Shown: positions 1-13,960, counted from the first letter of the stretch. The stretch: 64,000 nt of DNA from Amycolatopsis bartoniae (GCF_014191255.1 NZ_JACHWH010000017.1:1-64000); one strand, 5' to 3'. Notes: generated from the sequence alone by a model not told the origin. A program made the numbers and translations.

Positions 1-738
1 GTAGCCGCTTGCGCGGGCCAGCCGCGCCGACGTCCACGGCACCCACGTCGCCGCGACCTTCGTGGTGGGCAAACCCTTGAGCAGCCGCGAATCCTCGGCC
101 TGGGTGGGAAACGCCGAGGGTTCGAGGACGGGGGCGTGCCAGGCGCCGCACACCACGGCAATGGTGTGGTCGTTGCCGCGCATCGCGGCCCGCAGCACCC
201 GGCGCATCGCGGCCTCGCGCCGCTGGGTGCGCAGATCCGGTTCGTGGCCCTCGCGCAGCGTGCGCATCGCGTCGAGCACGGCGTCGAACCGTTCCAGCGT
301 GGGATAGCGCAGCTCGACCGCGTCCTCCCACCAGCGCTCCGGGTCGTCGAACCCGGCCGCCTCGGCGAGCGTCCGGATCGGGTCGAGCGGCGGCCCGGCG
401 TCCGGATCGTCCTCGTCGTCCAGCACGAGCGCCACGTTCGCCGGCAGGTCGAGAAACCGGACCTCGCGGCCGTGCTCCTGCGCCCAGCGCAGCGCCACCC
501 ACTCCGGGGAGAACACCGCCATCGGGTAGAAGTGCGCCGTCGCCGGCTTGTCCACCGCGTACACCAGCCCGGCGACCGGCGGCCGCATGCCTTCCAGCGC
601 GGCCTGCGGCGCCACCGAGTCCAGCTCCGGCGGCCCCTCGATCAGCACCACCGCCGGGTCGAGCTGCGCCAGCGCGGCCGCGACCGCACGGGCCGAACCG
701 GGCCCGTGGTGCCGGATGCCGAGAACGTGAACCCTCAC
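1..738 (-). CDS. DUF5682 family protein (C-terminal part cut by window edge)
   Basis: Only the first 246 codons are inside the window. The reading starts at a GTG that overlaps the TGA of the upstream ATPase gene by 4 bases (GTGA), so the two are translationally coupled. The N-terminus reads VRVHVLGIRHHGPGSARAV and is followed by LIEGPPEL, the conserved opening of DUF5682 proteins, which are found beside MoxR ATPases, DUF5691 and SWIM proteins in actinobacteria. The biochemical role of the family is not established. No signal peptide or membrane segment is visible in this part. Family assignment comes from recalled motif and neighbourhood; function is unknown. Confidence 0.75.
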   Translation of the reverse strand, partial: MRVHVLGIRHHGPGSARAVAAALAQLDPAVVLIEGPPELDSVAPQAALEGMRPPVAGLVYAVDKPATAHFYPMAVFSPEWVALRWAQEHGREVRFLDLPANVALVLDDEDDPDAGPPLDPIRTLAEAAGFDDPERWWEDAVELRYPTLERFDAVLDAMRTLREGHEPDLRTQRREAAMRRVLRAAMRGNDHTIAVVCGAWHAPVLEPSAFPTQAEDSRLLKGLPTTKVAATWVPWTSARLARASGY

Positions 739-1814
739 ACCAGTTCTCGGCAAGCGCGGTAGAGGTCCGCCCACGGCCGGCGCTCGCGGACGACGGTCTC
801 CAGGTACTCCTGCCACACGATCCGGTCCTGCACCGGGTCCTTGACCACCGCGCCGTGCAGCCCGGCCGCCACGTCGTCGGCCCGCACCACGCCGTCGCCG
901 AAGTGCGCGGCCAGCGCGATCCCGTTCGTCACCACCGAGATCGCCTCCGCGGTGGACAGCGTGCCGGACGGGGACTTGAGCTTCGTGCGGCCGTCCCCGG
1001 TGACGCCGGAGCGCAGCTCGCGGAACACCGTGACGACGCGGCGGATCTCGTCGAGGTCCTCCAGATCGGCGGGCAGGCTCAGCGACCGGCCGAGCTGCTG
1101 CACCCGCAGCCGCACGATCTCCACCTCGCTCTCGGCGTCGTCGGGCAGCGGCAGGACCACCACGTTGAACCGGCGCTTGAGGGCGGCGGACAGGTCGTTG
1201 ACGCCGCGGTCGCGGTCGTTGGCGGTCGCGATGACGTTGAACCCGGCGCGCGCCTGGACCTCGCTGTCCAGCTCGGGAATCGGCAGCGTCTTCTCGGACA
1301 GGATCGTGATCAGCGCGTCCTGCACGTCCGACGGGATGCGCGTCAGCTCCTCGATCCGCGCGATGCCGCCGGTCTCCATGGCGCGCAGGACCGGGCTCGC
1401 GACCAGCGCCCGCTCCGACGGGCCCTCCGCGAGCAGCCGCGCGTAGTTCCAGCCGTAGCGGATGGCCTCCTCGGCGGTGCCGGACGTGCCCTGCACCAGC
1501 TGCGTCGAGTCGCCGGAGATCGCGGCGGCCAGGTGCTCGGACAACCACGTCTTCGCCGTGCCCGGCACGCCCAGCAGGAGCAGCGCGCGGTCGGTGGCCA
1601 GCGTGGCGATCGCGACCTCGACGAGGCGGCGCGAGCCGAGGTACTTCGCCGAGATGGGCGTGCCGTCCGGGGCCTCACCGCCCAGGACGTATGTGGCGAC
1701 CGCCCACGGCGACAGCTTCCAGCTGGGTGGTTTCGGCCGTTCGTCGCCCTTGGCCAGCGCCGCCAGCTCGTCGGCGTACTGCTGCTCGGCGTGTGCCCTC
1801 AGCACGTCGGTCAT
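735..1814 (-). CDS. MoxR-type AAA+ ATPase
   Basis: A 359-residue AAA+ ATPase of the MoxR/dynein-related type. Walker A is GVPGTAKT at residues 82-89. The Walker B region is IARIEEL at about 151-157, followed by the MoxR-like stretch PSDVQDALITILSEKTLPIP and a sensor-like VIATAND. Such ATPases remodel or load partner proteins, often VWA-domain proteins. The ATG start overlaps the stop of DUF5691 by 4 bases (ATGA), and its own stop overlaps the GTG of DUF5682, so it sits mid-operon. The open frame continues far upstream of this ATG, but that extension is the low-complexity shadow of the DUF5691 gene. The substrate is unknown. Confidence 0.9.
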   Translation of the reverse strand: MTDVLRAHAEQQYADELAALAKGDERPKPPSWKLSPWAVATYVLGGEAPDGTPISAKYLGSRRLVEVAIATLATDRALLLLGVPGTAKTWLSEHLAAAISGDSTQLVQGTSGTAEEAIRYGWNYARLLAEGPSERALVASPVLRAMETGGIARIEELTRIPSDVQDALITILSEKTLPIPELDSEVQARAGFNVIATANDRDRGVNDLSAALKRRFNVVVLPLPDDAESEVEIVRLRVQQLGRSLSLPADLEDLDEIRRVVTVFRELRSGVTGDGRTKLKSPSGTLSTAEAISVVTNGIALAAHFGDGVVRADDVAAGLHGAVVKDPVQDRIVWQEYLETVVRERRPWADLYRACRELV

Positions 1815-3208
1815 GAGAACTCCTGCAGGATCGTTGCGCGGATGGTCAGTGCGTGGGCCACGCCCCGCAGGGCGCGGTGGGCGACCTTGCGGGTGGGGGC
1901 GAGGCTGGTGAGCCACGCCTCGACGCTGCCGAGCGTGGCGGGGTGCAGGTGCTCGGCGAGCGCGCCGGAGGCGAGCCGCAGCACGTCGTCCTTCTTGGCC
2001 GCCCACAGCCGGTCGACGAGCTCCTCGGAGAACCGGGCGGCCCACGGGCCGGGCGCGGCGGCGAGCAGGTGCCCGAACCGGGTGTCCACCTTCTGCTCCC
2101 GGCTGAGCACGTCGGCGGCCGCCTCGGGCGTGAGCGCGGCGACCAGCTCGGGAGTGGGCTGGTGGCGGGCGAGCGCGACGAGCCACTCCTGGTCGCGCTG
2201 GCGCAGTGCGGCCCTGGTCCAGCCGGTGAGCACCGCCTTGTCCGCCTTCCCGATCTGCCGGGTGTCCCAAGTGGACAGTGGGGTGGCGGCGAGGAGCTGG
2301 ATCAGCCACGACGTGGCGCGGCCCTGCCCGGGCTCGCGGGTGTCGGTGATCCCGTCGCGGCGGGCCGCCTCGTCGGGCTCGCCGGGCAGGTCGAACGTGG
2401 CGTCCCGCTGCCACAGGGCCCGGGCGCGTTCGGCCATGCGCCGTGCCCGGGCGGAGGCGGGCAGGGAGTCGAGCAGCGCGGCCGCGGCGGCGCGCACGGA
2501 GGCGGCCCTGTCGTCGAGCGCCCGTTCCAGCAACGGTTCGTCGTCCTTCGACAGTCCGATGTGGAGGGTGTCGAGGAGCGCGGCGCGCAGGGCCGCGGGT
2601 TCCTTCGCCCAGGTGTCCTCGACGAGGGCGCGGGCGGCCGCCGGGTCGGTGGCACGCAGCTCGCCCAGCAGCGCCAGCCGCTCGGCGCGGGTGCCGGTGG
2701 CGAACCGCCCGGCCACGTCCCGCGGCCTGGTGGCCCAGTGCCACGACGGGTTGTGCCCGGCCAGCCAGGCGCCACGCGGGCCGAGCACCTCCTTGACCAC
2801 GGCGCGCTCGTCCGGGTTGGCGGTGCCGAACCGCAACAGGTCGGGCAGCAGCCGGAAAGGCGGGCGGCGGCCGCTGTCGCGCGCCGCGGCGAACCAGTGC
2901 GCGGCGAGCCGCTCGGCGCTGCCCTCGACGCGGCGGGCGAGCAGGAGCTCCAGCAGCTGGGTGGCGGCCGCGGTGCACTCGGGACGCTCGTCGGGATCGG
3001 CAGGCCTCGGCGGGGTGCCCCGCCACGCGGGCGGGATCCAGCCCGCCCGCCGGTAGCCCGCGGCGAGCGCGGCCGCGGACAGGACCGCGGCTTCGGCGGT
3101 GGCGGCTTCCACCCGGTCGGCGCCTTCGATCGTCAGCTGGTCGAGGCGGAAGGGGCGGCGGCCGGTGCCCACGAGCGCGGTGGCCAGCAGGTGGTCCCAG
3201 TCGGTCAT
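1811..3208 (-). CDS. DUF5691 family protein
   Basis: A 465-residue soluble protein opening MTDWDHLLATALVGTGRRPF, the typical start of DUF5691 proteins. The body is alanine/arginine-rich and looks all-helical with HEAT-like pairs; examples are the segments around residues 180-260, where short helices such as ALRAALLDTLHIGLS alternate. It lies between the SWIM protein and the MoxR ATPase and is coupled to the latter by a 4-base overlap. A scaffold or adaptor role is plausible from the helical-repeat look, but this is inference. No catalytic motif was seen. The 120 bases between it and the SWIM gene hold no convincing additional gene. Confidence 0.75.
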   Translation of the reverse strand: MTDWDHLLATALVGTGRRPFRLDQLTIEGADRVEAATAEAAVLSAAALAAGYRRAGWIPPAWRGTPPRPADPDERPECTAAATQLLELLLARRVEGSAERLAAHWFAAARDSGRRPPFRLLPDLLRFGTANPDERAVVKEVLGPRGAWLAGHNPSWHWATRPRDVAGRFATGTRAERLALLGELRATDPAAARALVEDTWAKEPAALRAALLDTLHIGLSKDDEPLLERALDDRAASVRAAAAALLDSLPASARARRMAERARALWQRDATFDLPGEPDEAARRDGITDTREPGQGRATSWLIQLLAATPLSTWDTRQIGKADKAVLTGWTRAALRQRDQEWLVALARHQPTPELVAALTPEAAADVLSREQKVDTRFGHLLAAAPGPWAARFSEELVDRLWAAKKDDVLRLASGALAEHLHPATLGSVEAWLTSLAPTRKVAHRALRGVAHALTIRATILQEFS

Positions 3209-3328
3209 GCGGCCCTACCTTCAAGGACGCGGCAAGCCGCGACGGCGTCATCGGCCAGCATGGCGTTGAATGATTCGGACCTGCAAGCAGTCCTCATGCG
3301 ACCTCCTCACCGAAGGCAGCAAGCTCGC

Positions 3329-4636
3329 TCACAGCGCCACCAGCCGGTCGTCGACCGCCACGCTCAGCGGGCGCAGGCGCTCGTCGAGCCACTCCCCGAA
3401 CACCGACACCGGACGGCCGCCGGACAGCGCGAGCAGCGGCCACAGGTCCGTGCCCGGCGCCAGGGTCAGCGCGGCGCCGTCGGCGTCGACGAGCAGCGGC
3501 GGCTCCCCGGGCACGACCGTCACCCCCGCCAGCGCCAGCGGAACCTGGCGCAGCCACGGGTTTCCGGCCAGCCAGCGCGCGGCCTGCGCCAGGGCGGCGG
3601 AGACACCGGTGGCGTGCGGCAGCCCGTCGCCCTGGGTGATTTTGTGCTCCTCCCCGGTGAGCAGCGCCCGCCGCGGCGGGCTGCCCGGGTACCGCGCCAG
3701 CTCACCGTCCACAACGGACCCGAGCACGTGCGCGACCCGCAGCGCCTGCCCGGCGGCCGCGAAGTCCAGCAGCACCACCGTTTCGCCGGTGCGCTCGCCG
3801 TGCAGCCACGTGCGCTGGGACAGCAGCCGGTCGTCCTCCTCGCGGCTCAGCCCGACCACCTGCCACCGGTCGGCGACCCGGTCGCCGATCTCGTCGCGAC
3901 GGCGCGGCCAGCCGAGCACCGCGCGCAGGTCGCCCATCGCCGCCTCGTCCAGCTCCGCGCGCCGCCGCCACGCGCGGACCGCGAGGTACCAGCGGCCCAG
4001 CTCGCCCAGCAGGTGCTCCGCCCAGTCCGGCCGGGCGTGCACGTCGCCCCCCATCGCGCGGACGCGCTCGGCGAGCCCGGGCAGCTGCGCGTCGACCAGC
4101 CGCGCGGCCGCGGTGTCCCAGAACGACGGCGGCTGGCCGCGGGCGGCGGCGAGCCCCTGCCGGACGAGGTCGTGCAGCCACCGCTCGAAGTCGTCGAGCC
4201 CGGCCGACATCAGCGCCTCGCGCTCCGCCTGCCGCTTCGCCTGCGCCTCGGGATCGGGCTCGCCCTCGGCCGCCGCCTTCCGGCCCGCCCGCTGGGCGGC
4301 CCAGTCCGCGGCGAAGGGCTCGGCCGACTCCAGGTCCGCCACCGCCCCGTCGTGCGCGGCCCACAGCAGCAGGAGCGCGAGCCCGTGCTTGCAGGGGAAC
4401 TTGCGGCTGGGGCACGTGCAGCGGAACGCGGGCCCGGTGAGGTCGACGGTCACCTGGTACGGCTCACGGGCGCTGCCCTGGCACTTGCCCCAGACCAGCG
4501 TAGCGGTGCTGCCGAGGTCGGACCACGTGCGCGGGTTCGCCAGGCCGCGCGCGGCCTTGCCGGAGGAGGCGTCGGGCGCGAGCGCGAGCACCTGCGCCAC
4601 CGTCCACCGCGATCCCACACCCGTGTCCCTTCTCAC
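3329..4636 (-). CDS. SWIM zinc-finger protein
   Basis: A 435-residue protein with a SWIM zinc-finger, CxC-x6-CxH, using Cys73, Cys75, Cys82 and His84 (FRCTCPSRKFPCKHGLALLL). SWIM domains bind DNA or proteins. The rest is rich in charged helices with no recognised enzyme motif. The start is GTG, read as MRRDTGVGSRW; the next plausible starts lie inside the conserved region. It is the first gene of the SWIM/DUF5691/MoxR/DUF5682 operon and diverges from the carboxylase gene. A candidate -10 lies about 17 bases upstream of the start. The molecular role of this operon is not established. Confidence 0.85.
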   Translation of the reverse strand: MRRDTGVGSRWTVAQVLALAPDASSGKAARGLANPRTWSDLGSTATLVWGKCQGSAREPYQVTVDLTGPAFRCTCPSRKFPCKHGLALLLLWAAHDGAVADLESAEPFAADWAAQRAGRKAAAEGEPDPEAQAKRQAEREALMSAGLDDFERWLHDLVRQGLAAARGQPPSFWDTAAARLVDAQLPGLAERVRAMGGDVHARPDWAEHLLGELGRWYLAVRAWRRRAELDEAAMGDLRAVLGWPRRRDEIGDRVADRWQVVGLSREEDDRLLSQRTWLHGERTGETVVLLDFAAAGQALRVAHVLGSVVDGELARYPGSPPRRALLTGEEHKITQGDGLPHATGVSAALAQAARWLAGNPWLRQVPLALAGVTVVPGEPPLLVDADGAALTLAPGTDLWPLLALSGGRPVSVFGEWLDERLRPLSVAVDDRLVAL

Positions 4637-4652
4637 CGCCGCGCGTCAGGCG

Positions 4653-4658
4653 AGCCTA
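4653..4658 (-). promoter_or_regulatory. Candidate -10 element of the SWIM operon
   Basis: On the minus strand this reads TAGGCT, a common actinobacterial -10 form, 16-22 bases upstream of the GTG start of the SWIM gene. No good -35 is seen at 17-18 bases, so the call rests on the -10 and its position alone. Confidence 0.3.
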
Positions 4659-4863
4659 GCGGGGGGCACCGACAGTCCCGCGCACTTGGCCACCTCCCAC
4701 AACGGCGGCCGCCGGGGGCTCCGGGACCCGGAACCGGGCCCGCAGTGACCAGCCTCTCATCCGCCTTGCCCTGGGGGACGCGGCAAAGTGGCCGGTCAGC
4801 CTCCCCCTTTGGAGGGTTCCCACAAAAAACGCGCCCAGGCACGCTACGTCCCCGCCCATCACC

Positions 4864-4875
4864 TACCGGCCGGTA
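4864..4875. promoter_or_regulatory. TetR-like operator palindrome upstream of the carboxylase
   Basis: TACCGGCCGGTA is a perfect 12-bp palindrome about 70 bases upstream of the carboxylase start, in the 307-base divergent gap 4637-4943. Its form (ACCGGCCGGT core) resembles TetR-family operators. A second inverted repeat, GCGGCC-AAGG-GGCCGC at 4893-4908, lies between it and the gene and may form a leader hairpin. No regulator gene is adjacent. The rest of the gap holds no gene that I can support. Confidence 0.45.
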
Positions 4876-4943
4876 AGCGGGATGCTGGGGAAGCGGCCAA
4901 GGGGCCGCGTTCGTCTGTCGCCGAGTTTGTGAGGCTCGTTCCG

Positions 4944-10412
<5,469 letters not shown>

Positions 10413-10420
10413 CGGCACCG

Positions 10421-10457
10421 AAAAGGCCGGGAGTCCATTGTGGATTCCCGGCCTTTT
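10421..10457 (+). terminator. Hairpin terminator after the carboxylase, possibly bidirectional
   Basis: AAAAGGCCGGGAGTCCA, loop TTG, then TGGATTCCCGGCCTTTT: a 17-bp stem with one G-T pair, a run of A on one side and T on the other, 8 bases after the carboxylase stop. The symmetric A/T ends and the convergent MFS gene suggest that it serves both strands. Confidence 0.85.
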
Positions 10458-10491
10458 CGTTCGTATTGCCGCCGCACCTCCGGCTGAGCTC

Positions 10492-11847
10492 TCAGACCCC
10501 CGCCGTGGTGGTGGCCGCCGTGGCGTCGAGCCTCGACTGGCGGGTGCGGGGGCCGAAGATCCCCAGCACGATCGCGCCCACCAGCCAGGTGCCCGCGATG
10601 AAGTAGAACACGCTCTGGTACCCGCTGCCGTTGTACAGCGCGGCGACGATCAGGGGGCCCGCGGCGTTTGACAGGCGGCCGAGACCGTAGGACACGCCCG
10701 TGCCGAGGGACCGGCCGCGGGTGTCGAACAGCTCCGGCGAGTACGCGTACCCCAGCGCCGTGTAGCCGCGCTCGAACAGGTTCACCAGGAACCCGAACAC
10801 CACGATCAGCACCGGCGCGAACGTGAGCCCGTAGAGCAGACCACACAGTGCGATCACCGTGCCGAAGCCGACCAGGCACCACTTGCGCTCGAACCGGTCG
10901 GTGACCACCGCCGCCAGGTACGACCCCAGCGGCGCGCCGACCGTGGTGAGCGCGACGTAGAACACCGACTTCTCGACGCTGAAACCCTCCTTGGCCAGCA
11001 GCGTCGGCGCCCACGTCGAGTAGCCGAAGAACCCGATCGTCTGCGTCACCCACACGACGGTGAGCAGCAGCGTGGGGAACAGGTACTTCTTCTGCAGCAG
11101 CATCCGCAGCGGGGCCTTGCCCGCGGGCGCCTCCTCGATCGGCGGCGCGGGCTCGGGCAGCGGGCCCTTCTCCGCGGCGACCCGCGCCTCGATCTCCCGC
11201 AGCACCGCGTCGGCCTTCTCGTGCTCACCGCGGCTTTCGTACCAGCGTGGCGACTCCTTCAGCTGCCGCGTGAACAGCACGAGCAGCACCCCGAGCGCGC
11301 CCCACAGGTACACCAGCCGCCACGTCCAGCTGGTGAGGTCGACCACCGCGCTCGCGATCAGGTTGGTGACCGGCGTGCCGCAGATGCCGATCACGATCGC
11401 GTACGCCTGGTACTTGCCGCGCGTCGCGGCCGGGTACAGCTCGTTGACGTAGATGACCGCCACGACCGTCATCGCCGACAGGCCCGCGGAGGTCAGGACG
11501 CGGAACACGCCCAGCGACCAGAGGTCCCACGAGAACACGGCCGCGAGCGAGAAGAACCCGAACCACACCGTGGTCCACATCAGGGCCCGCTTGCGGCCGA
11601 ACCGGTCGGCGAGCGTGCTCGCGACCACCGAGCCGAAGAACATCCCCACGAACGACAGCGAGGTCACGTACGCGACCTGGTTGACTGTCACGCCCCACAG
11701 CTTGATCAGCTTGGGCGCGGTGGTGGAGAAGCTGTTGATGTCGGCGAACTCGAAGAAGTACGCGAACGACACCGCGAGCAGGGTCAGCTTGTGGAACCGG
11801 GAGATCGGCAGTCTGTTCAGCCGGTTCAGTGAGTTGGCGTGCTGCAT
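10492..11847 (-). CDS. MFS transporter, probable aromatic-acid uptake
   Basis: A 451-residue integral membrane protein with the layout of a 12-helix major facilitator. The loop 2-3 signature DRFGRKRALMW follows helix 2. A second hallmark, ELYPAATRGKY, lies after helix 4, and the central cytoplasmic loop is charged (about residues 195-245). It is the third gene of the ligJ-ligI operon, starting 31 bases after the ligI stop with GAAGGG before the ATG. Position suggests uptake of an aromatic or dicarboxylate substrate that feeds LigI/LigJ. The substrate is inferred only from context, since the sequence shows general MFS features. Confidence 0.75.
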   Translation of the reverse strand: MQHANSLNRLNRLPISRFHKLTLLAVSFAYFFEFADINSFSTTAPKLIKLWGVTVNQVAYVTSLSFVGMFFGSVVASTLADRFGRKRALMWTTVWFGFFSLAAVFSWDLWSLGVFRVLTSAGLSAMTVVAVIYVNELYPAATRGKYQAYAIVIGICGTPVTNLIASAVVDLTSWTWRLVYLWGALGVLLVLFTRQLKESPRWYESRGEHEKADAVLREIEARVAAEKGPLPEPAPPIEEAPAGKAPLRMLLQKKYLFPTLLLTVVWVTQTIGFFGYSTWAPTLLAKEGFSVEKSVFYVALTTVGAPLGSYLAAVVTDRFERKWCLVGFGTVIALCGLLYGLTFAPVLIVVFGFLVNLFERGYTALGYAYSPELFDTRGRSLGTGVSYGLGRLSNAAGPLIVAALYNGSGYQSVFYFIAGTWLVGAIVLGIFGPRTRQSRLDATAATTTAGV

Positions 11848-11878
11848 TGCATGCCCTTCGTGAGGGGAGTGGAGGCGT

Positions 11879-12799
11879 TCAGGCGGTTTCGCCGGGCCAG
11901 TAGAGGCGCATCGGGTTGTCGACCAGCAGCTTGCGCTGCTCTTCCGCGGTGACGGCGATCTGCGGGACGTAGTCGACCAGCAGCCCGTCGTCGGGCATGT
12001 GGCTCTTGAGGTTCGGGTGCGGCCAGTCGCTGCCCCAGAGCACCCGGTCGGGGAACTCCTCGACGACGCGGCGGGCGAACGGCACGACGTCGGTGTACGC
12101 GTGCTGCTCGCCGTCCAGCGCGGGCGGCCCGCTCACCGTCAGGCGCTCGGGGCAACTGACCTTCACCCACACGTCGTTGTTCGCGACGAACCGCAGGAAC
12201 CCGCCGAACTCCGGGCCGTCCACGGGTTTCGTGACGTCGGGCCGTCCCATGTGGTCGATCACGAGCGGCGCGGGCAGCGCGCCGAAGAAGTCCGCCAGCT
12301 CGGGCAGGTCGGCGGCCTCGAAGTAGAGCACGATGTGCCAGCCGAGCGGGGCGATCTTCTTCGCGATCGTGCGCAGCGCGTCGTGCGGCGCGGCGTCGAC
12401 GAGCCGGCGCACGAAGTTGAACCGGACGCCGCGCACCCCCGCCTCGTCGAGCCTGCGCAGCTCCGCGTCGCTGACGTCGGGCCGGACGGTCGCGACGCCG
12501 CGTGCGCGGCCGCCCGCCGCCTGGACGGCGTCGAGCATCGCGGAGTTGTCCGCGCCGTGACAGGTGGCCTGCACGATCACGGTGCGGGTGACGCCGAGGT
12601 GGTCGCGCAGCGCGAACAGCTGGTCCTTGCTCGCGTCGCAGGGGGTGTACTTGCGCTCCGGCGCGAACGGGAACTCGGCCTGCGGGCCGAAGACGTGGCA
12701 GTGCGCGTCGACGGTGCCCGCGGGCAGGGTGAACCGCGGCTTCGACGGGTTCGGGTACCAGTCCAGCCAGCCGGGTGTCTTGGGGGCGAGCGTGCTCAT
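11879..12799 (-). CDS. ligI: 2-pyrone-4,6-dicarboxylate lactonase (LigI-like)
   Basis: A 306-residue amidohydrolase-superfamily protein. Metal and catalytic motifs are DAHCHVFGP (His33, His35), IDHMGRPD (His183) and WGSDWPHPN (Asp258), the spacing expected of LigI. The C-terminus reads NPMRLYWPG, also typical. LigI opens 2-pyrone-4,6-dicarboxylate to 4-oxalomesaconate in the protocatechuate 4,5-cleavage and related gallate pathways. The ATG at 12799 is preferred over the upstream TTG because GAAGGAC lies just before it. It follows ligJ after 17 bases. An alternative would be another TIM-barrel lactonase, but the neighbouring LigJ supports this call. Confidence 0.85.
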   Translation of the reverse strand: MSTLAPKTPGWLDWYPNPSKPRFTLPAGTVDAHCHVFGPQAEFPFAPERKYTPCDASKDQLFALRDHLGVTRTVIVQATCHGADNSAMLDAVQAAGGRARGVATVRPDVSDAELRRLDEAGVRGVRFNFVRRLVDAAPHDALRTIAKKIAPLGWHIVLYFEAADLPELADFFGALPAPLVIDHMGRPDVTKPVDGPEFGGFLRFVANNDVWVKVSCPERLTVSGPPALDGEQHAYTDVVPFARRVVEEFPDRVLWGSDWPHPNLKSHMPDDGLLVDYVPQIAVTAEEQRKLLVDNPMRLYWPGETA

Positions 12800-12816
12800 G
12801 GGGTCCTTCGGGGTGT

Positions 12817-13848
12817 TCAACGGCCCTGGCGCTTCAGCAGGGCGTCCAGTCGCGGGTAGACGGTGCGGGCGTTGGTTTCCCGGATCGCGGCCCAGTCATC
12901 CGTGGTGAGCTTCTCCGACGCTTCGGCGTAGCGGCGGGTGTCGTCGAAGTAGTGGCCGGTGCGCGGGTCGACGCTGCGGACGGCGCCGATCATCTCCGAG
13001 GCGAAGAGGATGTTGCGGGCCGGGATGACGTCGAACAGCAGGTCCGAGCCGGGCTGGTGGTACACGCAGGTGTCGAAGAAGACGTTGTTCAGTACGTGCT
13101 CTTCCAGCTCCGGCTTGCCCAGCGCCATGGCGAGACCCCGGAAGCGGCCCCAGTGGTAGGGCACCGCGCCGCCGCCGTGCGGGATGACCAGCTTCAGCGT
13201 GGGGAAGTCGGTGAACAGGTCGCCCTGCACCAGCTGCATGAACACGGTGGTGTCGGCGTTGAGGTAGTGCGCGCCGGTGGTGTGGAACGCGGGGTTGACG
13301 CTGGTGCTGACGTGCACCATGGCCGGGACGTCGTACTCGACCATCTTCTCGTAGAGGGGGTACCACGAGCGGTCGGTCAGCGGCGGGGCCGTCCAGTGGC
13401 CGCCGCTGGGGTCGGGGTTGAGGTTCAGCGCGACGGCGCCGTACTCCTCCACGCAGCGGGTCAGCTCCGGGATGCAGGTGGCCGGGTCGACGCCGGGGGA
13501 CTGGGGGAGCATCGCGGCCGGGGCGAAGCGCTCCGGGTAGAGCGTGCTGATGCGGTAGCACAGCTCGTTGCAGATCGACGCCCACTCCGACGACGTCTCG
13601 AAGCCGCCGACGTGGTGGGCCATGAACGACGCGCGGGGGGAGAAGATGGTGAGGTCGATGCCCCGCTCGTCCATCAGGCGCAGCTGGTTCGCCTCGATCG
13701 TCTCGCGCAGCTCGTCGTCGCTGATGCGCAGGTCGGCGCGCACGGGCGCGGCGGCGGTGTCGTCCGACAGGGCGGCGACCTGCTGCTTGCGCCAGGCTTC
13801 GAGCGCGGGCGGGGCGGTGGTGTAGTGACCGTGGCAGTCGATGATCAA
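12817..13848 (-). CDS. ligJ: 4-oxalomesaconate hydratase (LigJ-like)
   Basis: A 343-residue amidohydrolase-fold protein beginning LIIDCHGHYTTAPPALEAW, essentially the LigJ N-terminus (metal ligands His6 and His8). It continues with PHGGGAVPYHWGR and FASEMIGAVRSVDP. LigJ is a zinc-dependent hydratase that adds water to 4-oxalomesaconate, giving 4-carboxy-4-hydroxy-2-oxoadipate, which an aldolase would then cleave. The TTG at 13848 is chosen because homologues start at this point and AGAGGA lies just upstream; the longer frame adds only a basic, unconserved stretch. First gene of the ligJ-ligI-MFS operon. Neither the ring-cleavage dioxygenase nor the aldolase is in the window. Confidence 0.85.
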   Translation of the reverse strand: MIIDCHGHYTTAPPALEAWRKQQVAALSDDTAAAPVRADLRISDDELRETIEANQLRLMDERGIDLTIFSPRASFMAHHVGGFETSSEWASICNELCYRISTLYPERFAPAAMLPQSPGVDPATCIPELTRCVEEYGAVALNLNPDPSGGHWTAPPLTDRSWYPLYEKMVEYDVPAMVHVSTSVNPAFHTTGAHYLNADTTVFMQLVQGDLFTDFPTLKLVIPHGGGAVPYHWGRFRGLAMALGKPELEEHVLNNVFFDTCVYHQPGSDLLFDVIPARNILFASEMIGAVRSVDPRTGHYFDDTRRYAEASEKLTTDDWAAIRETNARTVYPRLDALLKRQGR

Positions 13849-13927
13849 GGCTGGTCCTCTTCGTGCTGGATGGGGGCGATGCGCGCACGGGACCCGCACC
13901 GTCGCTCTCCCTTACCGTCTCCAGCGC

Positions 13928-13956
13928 ACAGTAATCGTCGAAGAAATTGTTGACAA
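13928..13956 (-). promoter_or_regulatory. Sigma70-type promoter of the ligJ operon
   Basis: On the minus strand, -35 TTGTCA (13951-13956) and -10 TACTGT (13928-13933) are separated by exactly 17 bases, about 80 bases upstream of the ligJ start. Both hexamers are close to consensus and lie in a locally AT-richer stretch. Confidence 0.65.
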
Positions 13957-13957
13957 T
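13946..13957. promoter_or_regulatory. Operator-like palindrome over the ligJ -35
   Basis: ATTGTTGACAAT has perfect ATTGT/ACAAT arms around a 2-base centre, the shape of GntR-family (FCD subgroup) operators. It covers the -35 of the ligJ promoter, so a bound protein would block RNA polymerase. No regulator gene is adjacent. Confidence 0.55.
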
Positions 13958-13960
13958 ATC

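Noticed and set aside
1815-3251. N-terminal extension of the MoxR ATPase frame to 3251
   Set aside because: The extra sequence is a shadow of the DUF5691 gene; the ATG at 1814 with its ATGA overlap starts the recognisable ATPase.
4800-4830. CCTCC-CCCTTT-GGAGG hairpin with an A-run as a terminator
   Set aside because: Genes on both sides start here rather than end, and the A-run is on the wrong side for either strand.
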